From JACVRW01 sp963728495 (lineage in GTDB: Bacteria > Actinomycetota > Thermoleophilia > Solirubrobacterales > Thermoleophilaceae): a stretch of 64,000 nt of DNA. The stretch covers positions 372,001 to 436,000 of the forward strand of contig CAVSKI010000003.1 in NCBI GenBank assembly GCA_963728495.1, read 5' to 3'. The stretch's first letter is position 1. Each line of letters opens with the position of its first letter. Under the pieces are notes generated by a model. That model was given only the letters and a program-made list of their open reading frames with translations, was not told where the DNA came from and made no database searches. Of the stretch, positions 1-7,377 are shown one piece after another. The position numbers and the translations under genes were made by a program.

Positions 1-61
1 TCGCCGTGCGCGAGGGCGCGGGCTGGCCCGCGCCGAAGCGACGCGTATCGGCCCCTGCCAT
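1..61 (-). CDS. 5' end of a probable FMN-type glutamate synthase subunit (GlxD/MgsC-like), cut by the window edge
   Basis: An ATG at 61-59 overlaps the TGA of the GXGXG subunit gene (63-61), the usual sign of translational coupling. Only 20 codons lie in the window (MAGADTRRFG at the start) and they carry no diagnostic motif. The assignment rests on context. In the GlxBCD/MgsABC arrangement the class II amidotransferase and the GXGXG subunit are followed by a large FMN-binding glutamate-synthase-like subunit. That subunit would make glutamate or N-methylglutamate at its FMN site using ammonia or methylamine released by the partner. The family assignment is inference only. Confidence 0.5.
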   Translation of the reverse strand, partial: MAGADTRRFGAGQPAPSRTA

Positions 62-759
62 CAGTAGGCCCCGGCGTTGTCGACATTGAAGTTGTAGAGC
101 GTGCGAGCCGAGCCGTAGCGGCGAAACTCGGAGGGATCGAAGTCTGCTTCGGCGCGTTCCAGCAGGCCTCGCAGCTCAGCAACGTGGTGCTCGCGGAGCT
201 CCTTCTCGACGCAATCGGCGCCCAGGGACGCCACCGCGCCACGCACGTAGAGGTGCGACTCGTAGATCGAGTCGCCAAGAGCGTCGCCGGCGTCACCGCA
301 GACCACGAGGCAACCCTTCTGAGCCATGAAAGCGCTCATGTGCCCCACCGAGCCGTGCACCACGATGTCGATGCCCTTCATCGAGATCCCGCAGCGGGCG
401 GCGGCGCTTCCACGCACCACGAGCAGGCCGCCGCGCCCGGTGGCGCCCGCCGACTGGCTGGCGCTGCCCTCGACCACGACGGTGCCCGACATGGTGTTCT
501 CGGCCAGGCCGACCCCGGCGTTGCCGCTCACGCGCACCGTCGCCTGCTTGTTCATGCCCGCGCAGTAGTAGCCCACATGGCCCTCGATCTCGACCTCGAC
601 CGGGGCGTCGATGCCCACGGCCAGCGCGTGCGCGCCGCGCGGGTTGAGCACCCGCCAGCGGCCGCTCGGCTCGTCGTGCAGGCGCGCGTTGAGCTCCCTC
701 AGCGGGGTGACTGCGAGATCGACCTCAGTCACCACGGACCCGCTGTCCACCATCGTCAT
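61..759 (-). CDS. glxC: GXGXG-domain protein, glutamate synthase alpha-like subunit (GlxC/MgsB type)
   Basis: The 232-residue product is almost entirely one right-handed GXGXG beta-helix, the domain found at the C-terminus of GltB. Glycine-rich repeats run from about residue 60 to 190 (for example GYYCAGMNK, GNAGVGLAENTMSG, GATGRGGLLVVRGSAAARCG, GDSIYESHLYVRG). In glutamate synthases this domain is structural and holds the amidotransferase and FMN domains together. I chose the ATG at 759 because it overlaps the TGA of the upstream amidotransferase gene (ATGA, 4 bp); longer in-frame extensions would run into that gene. It is co-transcribed with glxB upstream and the partial FMN subunit downstream. 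The family is clear; the substrate (ammonia or methylamine) is not shown by the sequence. Confidence 0.88.
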   Translation of the reverse strand: MTMVDSGSVVTEVDLAVTPLRELNARLHDEPSGRWRVLNPRGAHALAVGIDAPVEVEIEGHVGYYCAGMNKQATVRVSGNAGVGLAENTMSGTVVVEGSASQSAGATGRGGLLVVRGSAAARCGISMKGIDIVVHGSVGHMSAFMAQKGCLVVCGDAGDALGDSIYESHLYVRGAVASLGADCVEKELREHHVAELRGLLERAEADFDPSEFRRYGSARTLYNFNVDNAGAY

Positions 760-1661
760 GTCACGGGCGCGCGGTCCCAGCTGTACACCTTGCCGGGCTC
801 GGGCTCCCACATGCGCGCGTCGTCGGCGCCGGGAAGCGTGGCGATCGCCCGGTACTCCGAGGCCATCGCCACCCACTCGCCGGTCTCAGCCATCACGGCG
901 GGCTTGCACGCGATCGGGTCGCGGAGCACCGCGAAGCCGTCGACCGTGCCCACGGCAAAGGTGTAGAAGCCGTCGAGGTCCTCGAGGCAACCCTCCAGCG
1001 CCGCCTCGAGCGACGCGCCCTCACGCAGCTTCCAGGTCAGGTAGCCGGCGGCCACCTCGGTGTCGTTGAGGGTCTGGAACTCGATGCCCTCGGCGCGCAG
1101 TTGCTCGCGCAGGCGGTTGTGGTTGGAGAGCGATCCGTTGTGCACCAAGCACAGATCGAGGCCGGTGGAGAAGGGGTGCGAGCCGTCGGTGGTGACCTTG
1201 CTCTCGGTGGCCATGCGCGTATGGCCGAGCGCATGCGTCCCGCTCATGGAAGCGAGGTCGAACCGCTGGACGAAATCGCTGGGCAGGCCGGCCTCTTTGT
1301 AGATCTCGATCGCTTCGCCCGCGCTCATCACGCGCAGCTCGGGATAGCGCTCGCGCAGCCAACCGGTGGTCGCCTCGGCGTCGGCCTCCACCACGATCAC
1401 CGCGTGACTCGCGCGCACCTCCGCCTCGCCCGCGCCGAACGCCTGGGCCAGAGCACTCTGCACTCCCCGCCAGTCCTGGCGCGGATCGGCAGAGTGAAGC
1501 GTGACCTTTGTGCAGCCGGACGCCACGCGGTCGCGGTAGATGGCCACGCCTGCGCTGTCGGGACCGCGATCACCGAGCTGGAGCAGCATCTCGGCGAGAT
1601 GGCGGCCGAGCGAGTCGCTCACCTCGGGCGACTTGCTGAACAGACCGGCAATTCCGCACAT
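756..1661 (-). CDS. glxB: Class II glutamine amidotransferase, glutamate-synthase-like (GlxB/MgsA type)
   Basis: This 301-residue Ntn-hydrolase begins MCGIAGLFSK. Removing Met would expose Cys2 as the catalytic nucleophile, and that fixes the start at 1661 rather than at upstream in-frame codons. Further class II motifs are GHTRMATES and HPFSTGLDLCLVHNGSLSN, which line the glutamine pocket. The length matches stand-alone GlxB/MgsA proteins, not GltB (about 1500 residues). The enzyme would release ammonia, or accept the methylamine of gamma-glutamylmethylamide, for the GXGXG and FMN partners encoded immediately downstream. It is divergent from a type III glutamine synthetase gene across about 120 bp. 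Confidence 0.9.
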   Translation of the reverse strand: MCGIAGLFSKSPEVSDSLGRHLAEMLLQLGDRGPDSAGVAIYRDRVASGCTKVTLHSADPRQDWRGVQSALAQAFGAGEAEVRASHAVIVVEADAEATTGWLRERYPELRVMSAGEAIEIYKEAGLPSDFVQRFDLASMSGTHALGHTRMATESKVTTDGSHPFSTGLDLCLVHNGSLSNHNRLREQLRAEGIEFQTLNDTEVAAGYLTWKLREGASLEAALEGCLEDLDGFYTFAVGTVDGFAVLRDPIACKPAVMAETGEWVAMASEYRAIATLPGADDARMWEPEPGKVYSWDRAPVT

Positions 1662-1780
1662 GAACCGAGTGTAGGTGGGGGTGGGCGGGCCTCCCAATGG
1701 CAGGCCCGCGAACAATTCGCGCGAGGGCTATGTGCGGATTCCACATTGGCCGCGCAGCGGTGAACGGGTACTTTGGCGCC
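1662..1780. promoter_or_regulatory. Divergent promoter region between glxB and the glutamine synthetase III gene, with three inverted repeats
   Basis: This 119-bp gap must hold promoters for both directions. I see GCGGGCCT (1685-1692) pairing with AGGCCCGC (1702-1709), CGCGAA-CAA-TTCGCG (1707-1721) and ATGTG-N7-CACAT (1730-1746). The last two look like operator half-sites for a dimeric regulator. No regulator gene lies beside them, so the protein that would bind is unknown. Confidence 0.5.
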
Positions 1781-3157
1781 ATGAACGAGCCCTTCACCGC
1801 GCCCAGCTCCCGCGAGGACGTCGAGCGCTACATCAGCGACAACGACGTGGAGTTCCTGTTTGCCCAGTTCGTCGACATGCACGGCAAGCCCAACGCCAAG
1901 CTCGTGCCGGCGCGCCATCTGGACGGGCTGTTGGAGGACGGCGCCGGCTTCGCCGGCTTCGCGGCGGGCGCGATCGGCCAGCGGCCCAACGATCCGGATA
2001 TCGCCGCCATCCCCGACGTCCGCTCGCTCACGCCGCTCCCCTGGCGGCCCAACGTCGCGCGCCTGGCCTGCGACGTGACCGTCGAGGGCGAGGCCTGGCC
2101 CTACTGCCCCCGCACGATCCTCCGCGGCGTGCTCGACCGCGCGGCTTCCATGGGATACGAGTTCATGATCGGCGCCGAGCTCGAGTACTTCCTGGTGCGC
2201 AAGCTCGACGACGGCTCGATCGAGCTGGCCGACCCGCTCGACACGCTCGACCAGCCCTGTTACGACATGCGCGCGCTCACGCGCAACCTCGACTTCATGT
2301 CCGAGGTGTCGCGATACATCACGGCGCTCGGCTGGAACAACTACGCCAACGATCACGAGGACGCCAACGGCCAGTTCGAGCAGAACTTCGACTTCGCCGA
2401 CGCGCTCACCACCTGCGATCGGTCCATCTTCTTCCGCTACATGGTCGAGTCGCTAGCTCAGGAGCGTGGGCTGATCGCCACGTTCATGCCCAAGCCCTTC
2501 GGCCACCTGACAGGCAACGGCTGCCATTTCCACATGAGCCTGTGGAAGGACGGCGAAAACGTGTTCGAGGCCGATCCCTCTGACGACCCGCGCGGCCTCG
2601 GCCTGTCGCCGCTGGCCTACAAGTTCATCGGCGGCCTCAAGGCGCACGCCAAGGCCTACATCGCGCTCACGGCGCCCACCGTGGGCTCCTACAAGCGGCT
2701 GGTGGTGGGCACGCGCAGCGGCTCGAGCTGGGCTCCTGTCTTTGTGAGCTACGGCTACAACAACCGGACTCAGATGCTGCGCATTCCCGCCCCGGGCCGC
2801 GTGGAGGACCGCACGGTGGACGGCTCCTGCAATCCGTATCTGGGCGCAGCGGCGGTGCTGGCCGCCGGCCTCGACGGCATCGAGCGCGAGCTCGACCCCG
2901 GTGAGCCGACCACGGAGCTCAACCTGCACGAGCTCGACGACGAGCGCCGCGCCGAGCTGGGCATAGATCTATTGCCCGGCAACCTGCTCGATGCCACCCG
3001 CGAGCTCGAGAAGTGCGACGTGCTGCGCAAGGCGCTCGGCAACACCGGTCGCGAGGACTACGTGGACTACTTCGTTCACGAAAAGCGCCAGGAATTCCAG
3101 GACTGGCACGACCAGGTCTCGCAGTGGGAGGTCGACCGCTACCTGCAGCTGTTCTAG
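1781..3157 (+). CDS. glnT: Glutamine synthetase type III / gamma-glutamylmethylamide synthetase-like (GlnT/GmaS)
   Basis: The 458-residue enzyme has the glutamine synthetase fold: a beta-grasp N-domain, then the catalytic domain with AELEYF (132-137), NGQFEQNF (196-203), a PFGHLTGNGCHFHMSLW segment (about 239-255) carrying the ammonium/glutamate-site and ATP-site residues, and NNRTQMLRIP (327-336). It is shorter and more divergent than GSI (GlnA). The pairing with glxBCD-like genes is typical of the type III/GmaS group, which ligates ammonia or methylamine to glutamate using ATP. The ATG at 1781 was chosen because family proteins start close to this point and the longer frame has no conserved residues. 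Whether the substrate is ammonia, methylamine or another amine cannot be read from the sequence. Confidence 0.85.
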   Translation: MNEPFTAPSSREDVERYISDNDVEFLFAQFVDMHGKPNAKLVPARHLDGLLEDGAGFAGFAAGAIGQRPNDPDIAAIPDVRSLTPLPWRPNVARLACDVTVEGEAWPYCPRTILRGVLDRAASMGYEFMIGAELEYFLVRKLDDGSIELADPLDTLDQPCYDMRALTRNLDFMSEVSRYITALGWNNYANDHEDANGQFEQNFDFADALTTCDRSIFFRYMVESLAQERGLIATFMPKPFGHLTGNGCHFHMSLWKDGENVFEADPSDDPRGLGLSPLAYKFIGGLKAHAKAYIALTAPTVGSYKRLVVGTRSGSSWAPVFVSYGYNNRTQMLRIPAPGRVEDRTVDGSCNPYLGAAAVLAAGLDGIERELDPGEPTTELNLHELDDERRAELGIDLLPGNLLDATRELEKCDVLRKALGNTGREDYVDYFVHEKRQEFQDWHDQVSQWEVDRYLQLF

Positions 3158-3223
3158 TGGTGCGCCCGGTAACGTCGCCGGGCTTCTGACGAGCGAAAAT
3201 CGAGACTGGCGAGGACGCAGGGA

Positions 3224-3250
3224 GCGGCCATAGCAGTGAGCTATGGCCGC
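3224..3250. terminator. Hairpin between convergent glnT and the antiporter gene
   Basis: GCGGCCATAGC (3224-3234) and GCTATGGCCGC (3240-3250) form a perfect 11-bp stem with a 5-base loop, placed between two convergent stop codons (3157 and 3323). It has no T-run on either side, so it is a bidirectional terminator candidate of the GC-rich, tail-less kind. The hairpin is directly visible; its function is inferred from position. Confidence 0.6.
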
Positions 3251-3322
3251 GACCGAGGACGTGGTCAGGCGAAGATTTGCAGCCGTCAGAAACCGGCAGA
3301 CGTTGCCGGGTGGGCCACTAGC

Positions 3323-4534
3323 TCAAGACTCCAGTAGGCCGAGGCGGCCCGCCAGCCAGCGGGCCGGCAGCGCTTGGAGGAGCAGGGTGAGAACGATCGC
3401 CAGGGCCACCACCGAGGCGAACACGTCTCCGTCCGGCACGCCCAGACCGGCCAGCACTCCCACCAGCGCGGCTGGGACCACTCCGGTCTCCCGCGTCCAG
3501 CACAGGAAGGCCAGCTCGTTGCGCGACCAGCGCTCGGCGCGGACGGGCAGGGCACACGCGAGCACGGTGAGCGGCCGCGCCACCAGCATCAGCGTGGCCA
3601 GCACGGCCAGGGCGGGCAGCAGATTGTCCGCCAGCGTGTCGAACGGGATGTTCGCGCCAAGCACCATGAACACGATCAGCGTGACGATGTCGGCCAGATT
3701 GAAGGCGAACTGGCGCACGTCCTGCATGTGGGGCTCATCCGCGTGGCCCAGCCCCAGGTGCTCGGAGTTCCCGACGATCAGCCCGGCCAGAAACGCTCCC
3801 AGATAGCCGCTTCCGCCGGCGGTGTCGAGCGAGAAGAAGCTGATCGTGACCACGGTGAGCACCGCGATCGCCGCGCTCTCGCGCCAGATGCCCGAGCGGG
3901 AGCTCGAGATCGCCGCGGCCAGCACCACTCCGGACACGATCCCGAGCACGGTGCTGATGCCGAGGTCGACCAGGAACTCGCCCGCCGGGCCCGAGATCGA
4001 GTCGCTTCCAGTGAGCACCACGCCGGCAAGCGTGAGCGCGAGCGCCGCGCCGGTCGGGTCGTTGAAGGCCGACTCGGCGATCACGGTCTGGGCGACCTTC
4101 GGCCTCAGCCGCGAGCGGACGAAGAGAGGGATCAGGATCGCGGGGTCGGTGGGTGACAGGACCGCGCCCACCAGAAGCGCCATGTCCCACGGAAGGTCGA
4201 AGGCCAGGTGGGCGGTCACGCCCACGATTGCGGCCGTCAAGACCATGCCCGGCACGGCAAGCAGGCCGAGCGTCATCCACACCTTCCGCAGGACGGGCAC
4301 GGACAGGCTGAGCCCGCCGTAGAAGAGGATCAGCGAGACGCCCAGCGTGAACATGAGCTGAGCGCCGAGCGAGTCGAAGGGCACGTCGACTACGTCGAGC
4401 GCAAACGGACCGAACAGGGCGCCGATCGCCACCAGCACCAGAATCTCCGGAATCGCGATCAGGCTGGCCACGAAGCGCGCCAGCAGCGCGCCCATCAGGA
4501 GCAGGCTCAGTGTGAGTAGGACGTCGTCGGTCAC
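3323..4534 (-). CDS. CPA1-family cation:proton antiporter
   Basis: The 403-residue integral membrane protein has about 11-12 hydrophobic segments. It carries the CPA1 signature LSPTDPAIL (about 126-134) and ESAFNDPTG (154-162), whose Asp residues form the ion-binding site in NhaP-type Na+(K+)/H+ exchangers. It would exchange monovalent cations for protons across the cytoplasmic membrane. It has no cytosolic regulatory tail. Its ATG overlaps the TGA of the upstream four-helix-bundle membrane protein gene (ATGA), so the two are probably co-expressed. Which ion is carried is not evident. Confidence 0.85.
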   Translation of the reverse strand: MTDDVLLTLSLLLMGALLARFVASLIAIPEILVLVAIGALFGPFALDVVDVPFDSLGAQLMFTLGVSLILFYGGLSLSVPVLRKVWMTLGLLAVPGMVLTAAIVGVTAHLAFDLPWDMALLVGAVLSPTDPAILIPLFVRSRLRPKVAQTVIAESAFNDPTGAALALTLAGVVLTGSDSISGPAGEFLVDLGISTVLGIVSGVVLAAAISSSRSGIWRESAAIAVLTVVTISFFSLDTAGGSGYLGAFLAGLIVGNSEHLGLGHADEPHMQDVRQFAFNLADIVTLIVFMVLGANIPFDTLADNLLPALAVLATLMLVARPLTVLACALPVRAERWSRNELAFLCWTRETGVVPAALVGVLAGLGVPDGDVFASVVALAIVLTLLLQALPARWLAGRLGLLES

Positions 4535-5187
4535 TCTTGGCGCTCGCCCTCGAGCGCCGTGCGGGCGATGTCCGCCGCGGTGACTAGCAGCAGGATGATC
4601 ACGAGCGTGGCGCCCAGCGCCACGGCGATCAGGCCCCGGCGGGAATCCTCCCGGGCATCGTCGAACGCCTTCTCGGTCGCGCTGTCGCGGCGGCTCTCGT
4701 AGCGGGCGAGGTCATCCGCGCGAGTGGCCATGGAGTCGAAGAGCTTCAGCTCGGGCCCCAGGAAGATCTGCTTCACGCGCCGCTCGTCGCCGCTCTGCAG
4801 AGCAGCGAAGGCCAGGTCGTCGAGGCCCATGAATCGGTCGAACGTGGCGCTCAGCTCGCGCAGGTAGCGGCGCTCCTGCGCGTCGCTCAAGACCCGGCGC
4901 GCTTCGGCGAGATCGCGCCTGAACTCGCGCACCGAGGCCGTGAACCGCCCTCGCGACGCGCCGTTGTCATACCCGTACGCGGTCTGCCAGCCGTTGAAGT
5001 CGGTCACGCCGAACTTCAGGTCGAGCGCCAGCGCCTGGCGCTCGGCGCGGTCCTGCACCTCGTCGAAGCGGTCCCCCAATCTGTTCATGCCATGCAGGGC
5101 CACCGCGATCGTGATGACCGGGCCGAGGACGCAGAGCAGGATCGCGACGTAGAGCTTCGCCCTGATGGTCACCAGGCGACTCCGCAT
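4531..5187 (-). CDS. Membrane protein with an external four-helix-bundle (4HB_MCP-like) sensor domain and no output domain
   Basis: The 218 residues comprise a short basic N-terminus, TM1 (about 11-32), a 150-residue helical external region rich in heptad-like Leu/Arg/Asp (about 35-180), TM2 (about 184-208) and a short cytoplasmic tail. This matches the input half of chemoreceptors and sensor kinases (4HB_MCP type), but no HAMP, kinase or methyl-accepting domain follows. The gene overlaps the antiporter start by 4 bp, so a partner or sensor role for the antiporter is plausible but unproven. A GTG at 5172 is an alternative start. Confidence 0.6.
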   Translation of the reverse strand: MRSRLVTIRAKLYVAILLCVLGPVITIAVALHGMNRLGDRFDEVQDRAERQALALDLKFGVTDFNGWQTAYGYDNGASRGRFTASVREFRRDLAEARRVLSDAQERRYLRELSATFDRFMGLDDLAFAALQSGDERRVKQIFLGPELKLFDSMATRADDLARYESRRDSATEKAFDDAREDSRRGLIAVALGATLVIILLLVTAADIARTALEGERQE

Positions 5188-5192
5188 GTAGG

Positions 5193-5471
5193 GTGGCGCC
5201 GATGCTGTTGTTCGTCCTCACGCAGAGCGCGCCGCCCATCATGCTGCTGGTGCTGGCCGTGGCGCTCTACCTGACCGTCATGGACCTGCGCCAGGAGGAG
5301 GACCTCGACTTCACCCCCAAGGTCTGGTGGTTCCTGTTCGTGCTGCTCACGCACGTGCCCGGCTACCTGGTCTTCCGCGCCTGGATAGCGGTGCGCAGGC
5401 ACCGCCGCGAGGAACAGGCGCATGCTGCTAGTCCCGGTCCCCGCGGACGTCGTGGAGGCGGGCCAGCTTGA
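5193..5471 (+). CDS. Small two-helix membrane protein (PLDc_N-like)
   Basis: The 92-residue ORF has two hydrophobic helices (about 4-27 and 44-62) joined by a charged linker (LRQEEDLDFTPKVWW) and a basic, Gly/Pro-rich tail. The layout resembles phospholipase-D nuclease N-terminal (PLDc_N) membrane proteins. The frame starts only 5 bp from the divergent neighbour; ATGs at 5202 and 5241 are alternative starts. Its last 44 bp overlap the 3' end of the converging GAF-PucR gene. Coding status is likely because hydrophobic and charged blocks alternate as in a real membrane protein, but the function is unknown. Confidence 0.5.
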   Translation: MAPMLLFVLTQSAPPIMLLVLAVALYLTVMDLRQEEDLDFTPKVWWFLFVLLTHVPGYLVFRAWIAVRRHRREEQAHAASPGPRGRRGGGPA

Positions 5472-7179
5472 GCGCCAGCTCGAGCGAGAGCAGATCCTCC
5501 TTGCTGAGGTCCAGGTCCGTGACCCGCTCGATCCGCTCGAGCCGCTGACGCACCGTGTTGGGGTGGATGTAGAGCGCCCTCGCGCTCGCGGCCACCCTGC
5601 CGCGATCGGCCAGGAAGCGCTCGAGTGTCTCGACCAGGCGCGCACCACGCTGGCGGTCGTAGGAGAGCAGCTCCTCGACGGAGAGCCGGTAGCGATCGTG
5701 AGGGGAGTCATCCATTGCCAGGTGGACCAGGTACTTGTAGGCACCGAGACCCTCGTACGAGACCGCGCCGCCGTCCGCCACCAGCGAGCGGCCGATGCGC
5801 GACGCGTCGGCGGCCTCGCGCATCCGCCGCCGCGCGCTGGAGGCGCCGCGGTCCACCTCGCTCAGGCCGACCACCACGCCCTCCTCGCGCGCGAGCTCCT
5901 CGCATCTCTCTTGGAGCCGCTCAACGGCAGCGGCACCGCCGGTGGGCAGCGGGGCGATGGCACGGACGCAGTCGTGCTGCGAGTCGAAGAACGCGCGTGG
6001 GTACAGCCGGCGCAGGCGACTTTCGAAGCGGGCAGCCAGATCCGGCCAGCCGGGCCCGTCCTCGCCGGCGGACGCCGCACGCACTGCGTGGAGAAACGCA
6101 TGCGGGCGTGTGAGGTCGCATCGCGCTTCCGCGGCCTTCGCCTCGGCGGCCTCGACCGAGCCCGCCGCGAGCGCCTCGAACATGTCTTTCACGATGTTCT
6201 CCGCGGTCAGCCGCTCGATCAGCTCGGCCTTCTTCAGCCCCACCGCGGTCTGATGCGCCACCGCCCGCAGAAGCTCCGCGTCCTCGTCGTCGAACGCTCG
6301 GCCGCGCGCGATGCAGCACAGGATCCCGAGTTGCTCGTCCCCGGCCGCCAGCGGCGCGACCAGCAACTCGTCCTCGACCGCGCGGGTGCGCCCACCGCGC
6401 ATGAGGTCGAGCAGTTGCGCCGCGCGTCCCGGCCGTGAGCCGGATTCAGGCGGGTCCGAGCCCACCAGGTTGAGCTCGTCGGCCTCGTGGTCGATGCGCC
6501 AGATCTGGCACGACTCCGCGCCGAGCAGCCGGCGGGCGCCACGCGTGACGGTGTCGTAGAGATCCTCGCGCAGGGTGACGGCGGCGAGAGCCTGGCTCAA
6601 CTGCGTGAGCGTTGTCAGCGCCTCCACCCGCCGGCGCGTGCCCTCGTAGAGCTTGGCGTTTTCGATCGCCCCCGCGGCGAGAGAGGCCGTGTGCACGAGA
6701 AAGTTGAGAACTCCGTCATCGAACTCGTGCGGTGCCTGTGTGTGTAGGACAACCACACCGAGCACGTGACCGTCGCGCGCCATCACCGGTACGGCCACCA
6801 TCGATTGAAAGCGCTCTTCCTCCAGCTCCGGCACATACTTCATCCGCGGGTCGTCGAGCGCGTGGTCGCGGATGAATTCGGGCGTCTTGGTGCGGGCGAC
6901 CCATCCAGTGAGGCCCTCGTCCACGCCCCAGCCCAGCTGGCCGACCAGGTGCGAGTAGCGCGGCGACGCCGCGCGCAGCACGAGGCGTTCACCGTCGAGG
7001 AAGTAGATGAAGCAGGCGTTGCAGCCGGTCGCGTCGGTCGCGATCTCCATGATCCCGTCGAGGACCCGATCCAGATCCAGCGAGGACGAGACCGTCTTGA
7101 TAACGGCATACAGCGTCTCGTTTTCGCGCTGAGCGCGGGCCAGAGCGTCGCCGCCGCCCGCCACCGGTGAGACCGTCAA
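5428..7179 (-). CDS. GAF-domain transcriptional regulator with a PucR C-terminal helix-turn-helix
   Basis: The roughly 583-residue cytosolic regulator has two tandem GAF-type sensor modules (about residues 15-165 and 190-310). The PucR/CdaR C-terminal region follows, with a GGDEF-like linker and the terminal HTH (VAASARALYIHPNTVRQRL and the following helix, last 60 residues). The TTG at 7179 is chosen because AAGGGGG lies 5 nt upstream; an ATG at 7233 is the alternative and would add 18 unconserved residues. It is divergent from the ammonium transporter, so it is a candidate regulator of that operon. GAF domains often bind small molecules, but the ligand cannot be predicted here. Confidence 0.82.
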   Translation of the reverse strand: MTVSPVAGGGDALARAQRENETLYAVIKTVSSSLDLDRVLDGIMEIATDATGCNACFIYFLDGERLVLRAASPRYSHLVGQLGWGVDEGLTGWVARTKTPEFIRDHALDDPRMKYVPELEEERFQSMVAVPVMARDGHVLGVVVLHTQAPHEFDDGVLNFLVHTASLAAGAIENAKLYEGTRRRVEALTTLTQLSQALAAVTLREDLYDTVTRGARRLLGAESCQIWRIDHEADELNLVGSDPPESGSRPGRAAQLLDLMRGGRTRAVEDELLVAPLAAGDEQLGILCCIARGRAFDDEDAELLRAVAHQTAVGLKKAELIERLTAENIVKDMFEALAAGSVEAAEAKAAEARCDLTRPHAFLHAVRAASAGEDGPGWPDLAARFESRLRRLYPRAFFDSQHDCVRAIAPLPTGGAAAVERLQERCEELAREEGVVVGLSEVDRGASSARRRMREAADASRIGRSLVADGGAVSYEGLGAYKYLVHLAMDDSPHDRYRLSVEELLSYDRQRGARLVETLERFLADRGRVAASARALYIHPNTVRQRLERIERVTDLDLSKEDLLSLELALKLARLHDVRGDRD

Positions 7180-7377
7180 ACAAGCCCCCTTGCGGTAGGT
7201 CGGCCATCCTAACCGCGCCCGCTGACCGACCATATGTGCCGTTGTGACACTCGTTGCCCTCCAACGATGTGCCCATCATACGTTGCGGGAACACTCCGGC
7301 CAGGGATAGCGTCGCGCCCGCAAGATCCTGTCCGTGAATTGAAGAGTGTCAGCGGCAGCTATAGCCCGGGAGGAAGC
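7180..7377. promoter_or_regulatory. Divergent regulatory region between the PucR-type regulator and amt
   Basis: This 198-bp region contains TCGTTG-CCCTC-CAACGA (7251-7267), a perfect 6-bp inverted repeat with a 5-bp spacer. It also holds the palindrome CATATG (7231-7236) and a strong Shine-Dalgarno, GGGAGGAAGC, just before the amt ATG. The inverted repeat is a candidate operator for the adjacent regulator. This is read from position only. Confidence 0.4.

Noticed and set aside
1619..2356. Long open frame on the minus strand opposite glutamine synthetase
   Set aside because: It is a third-position GC shadow with Arg/Ala/His-rich sequence and no motif; the plus-strand gene explains the DNA.
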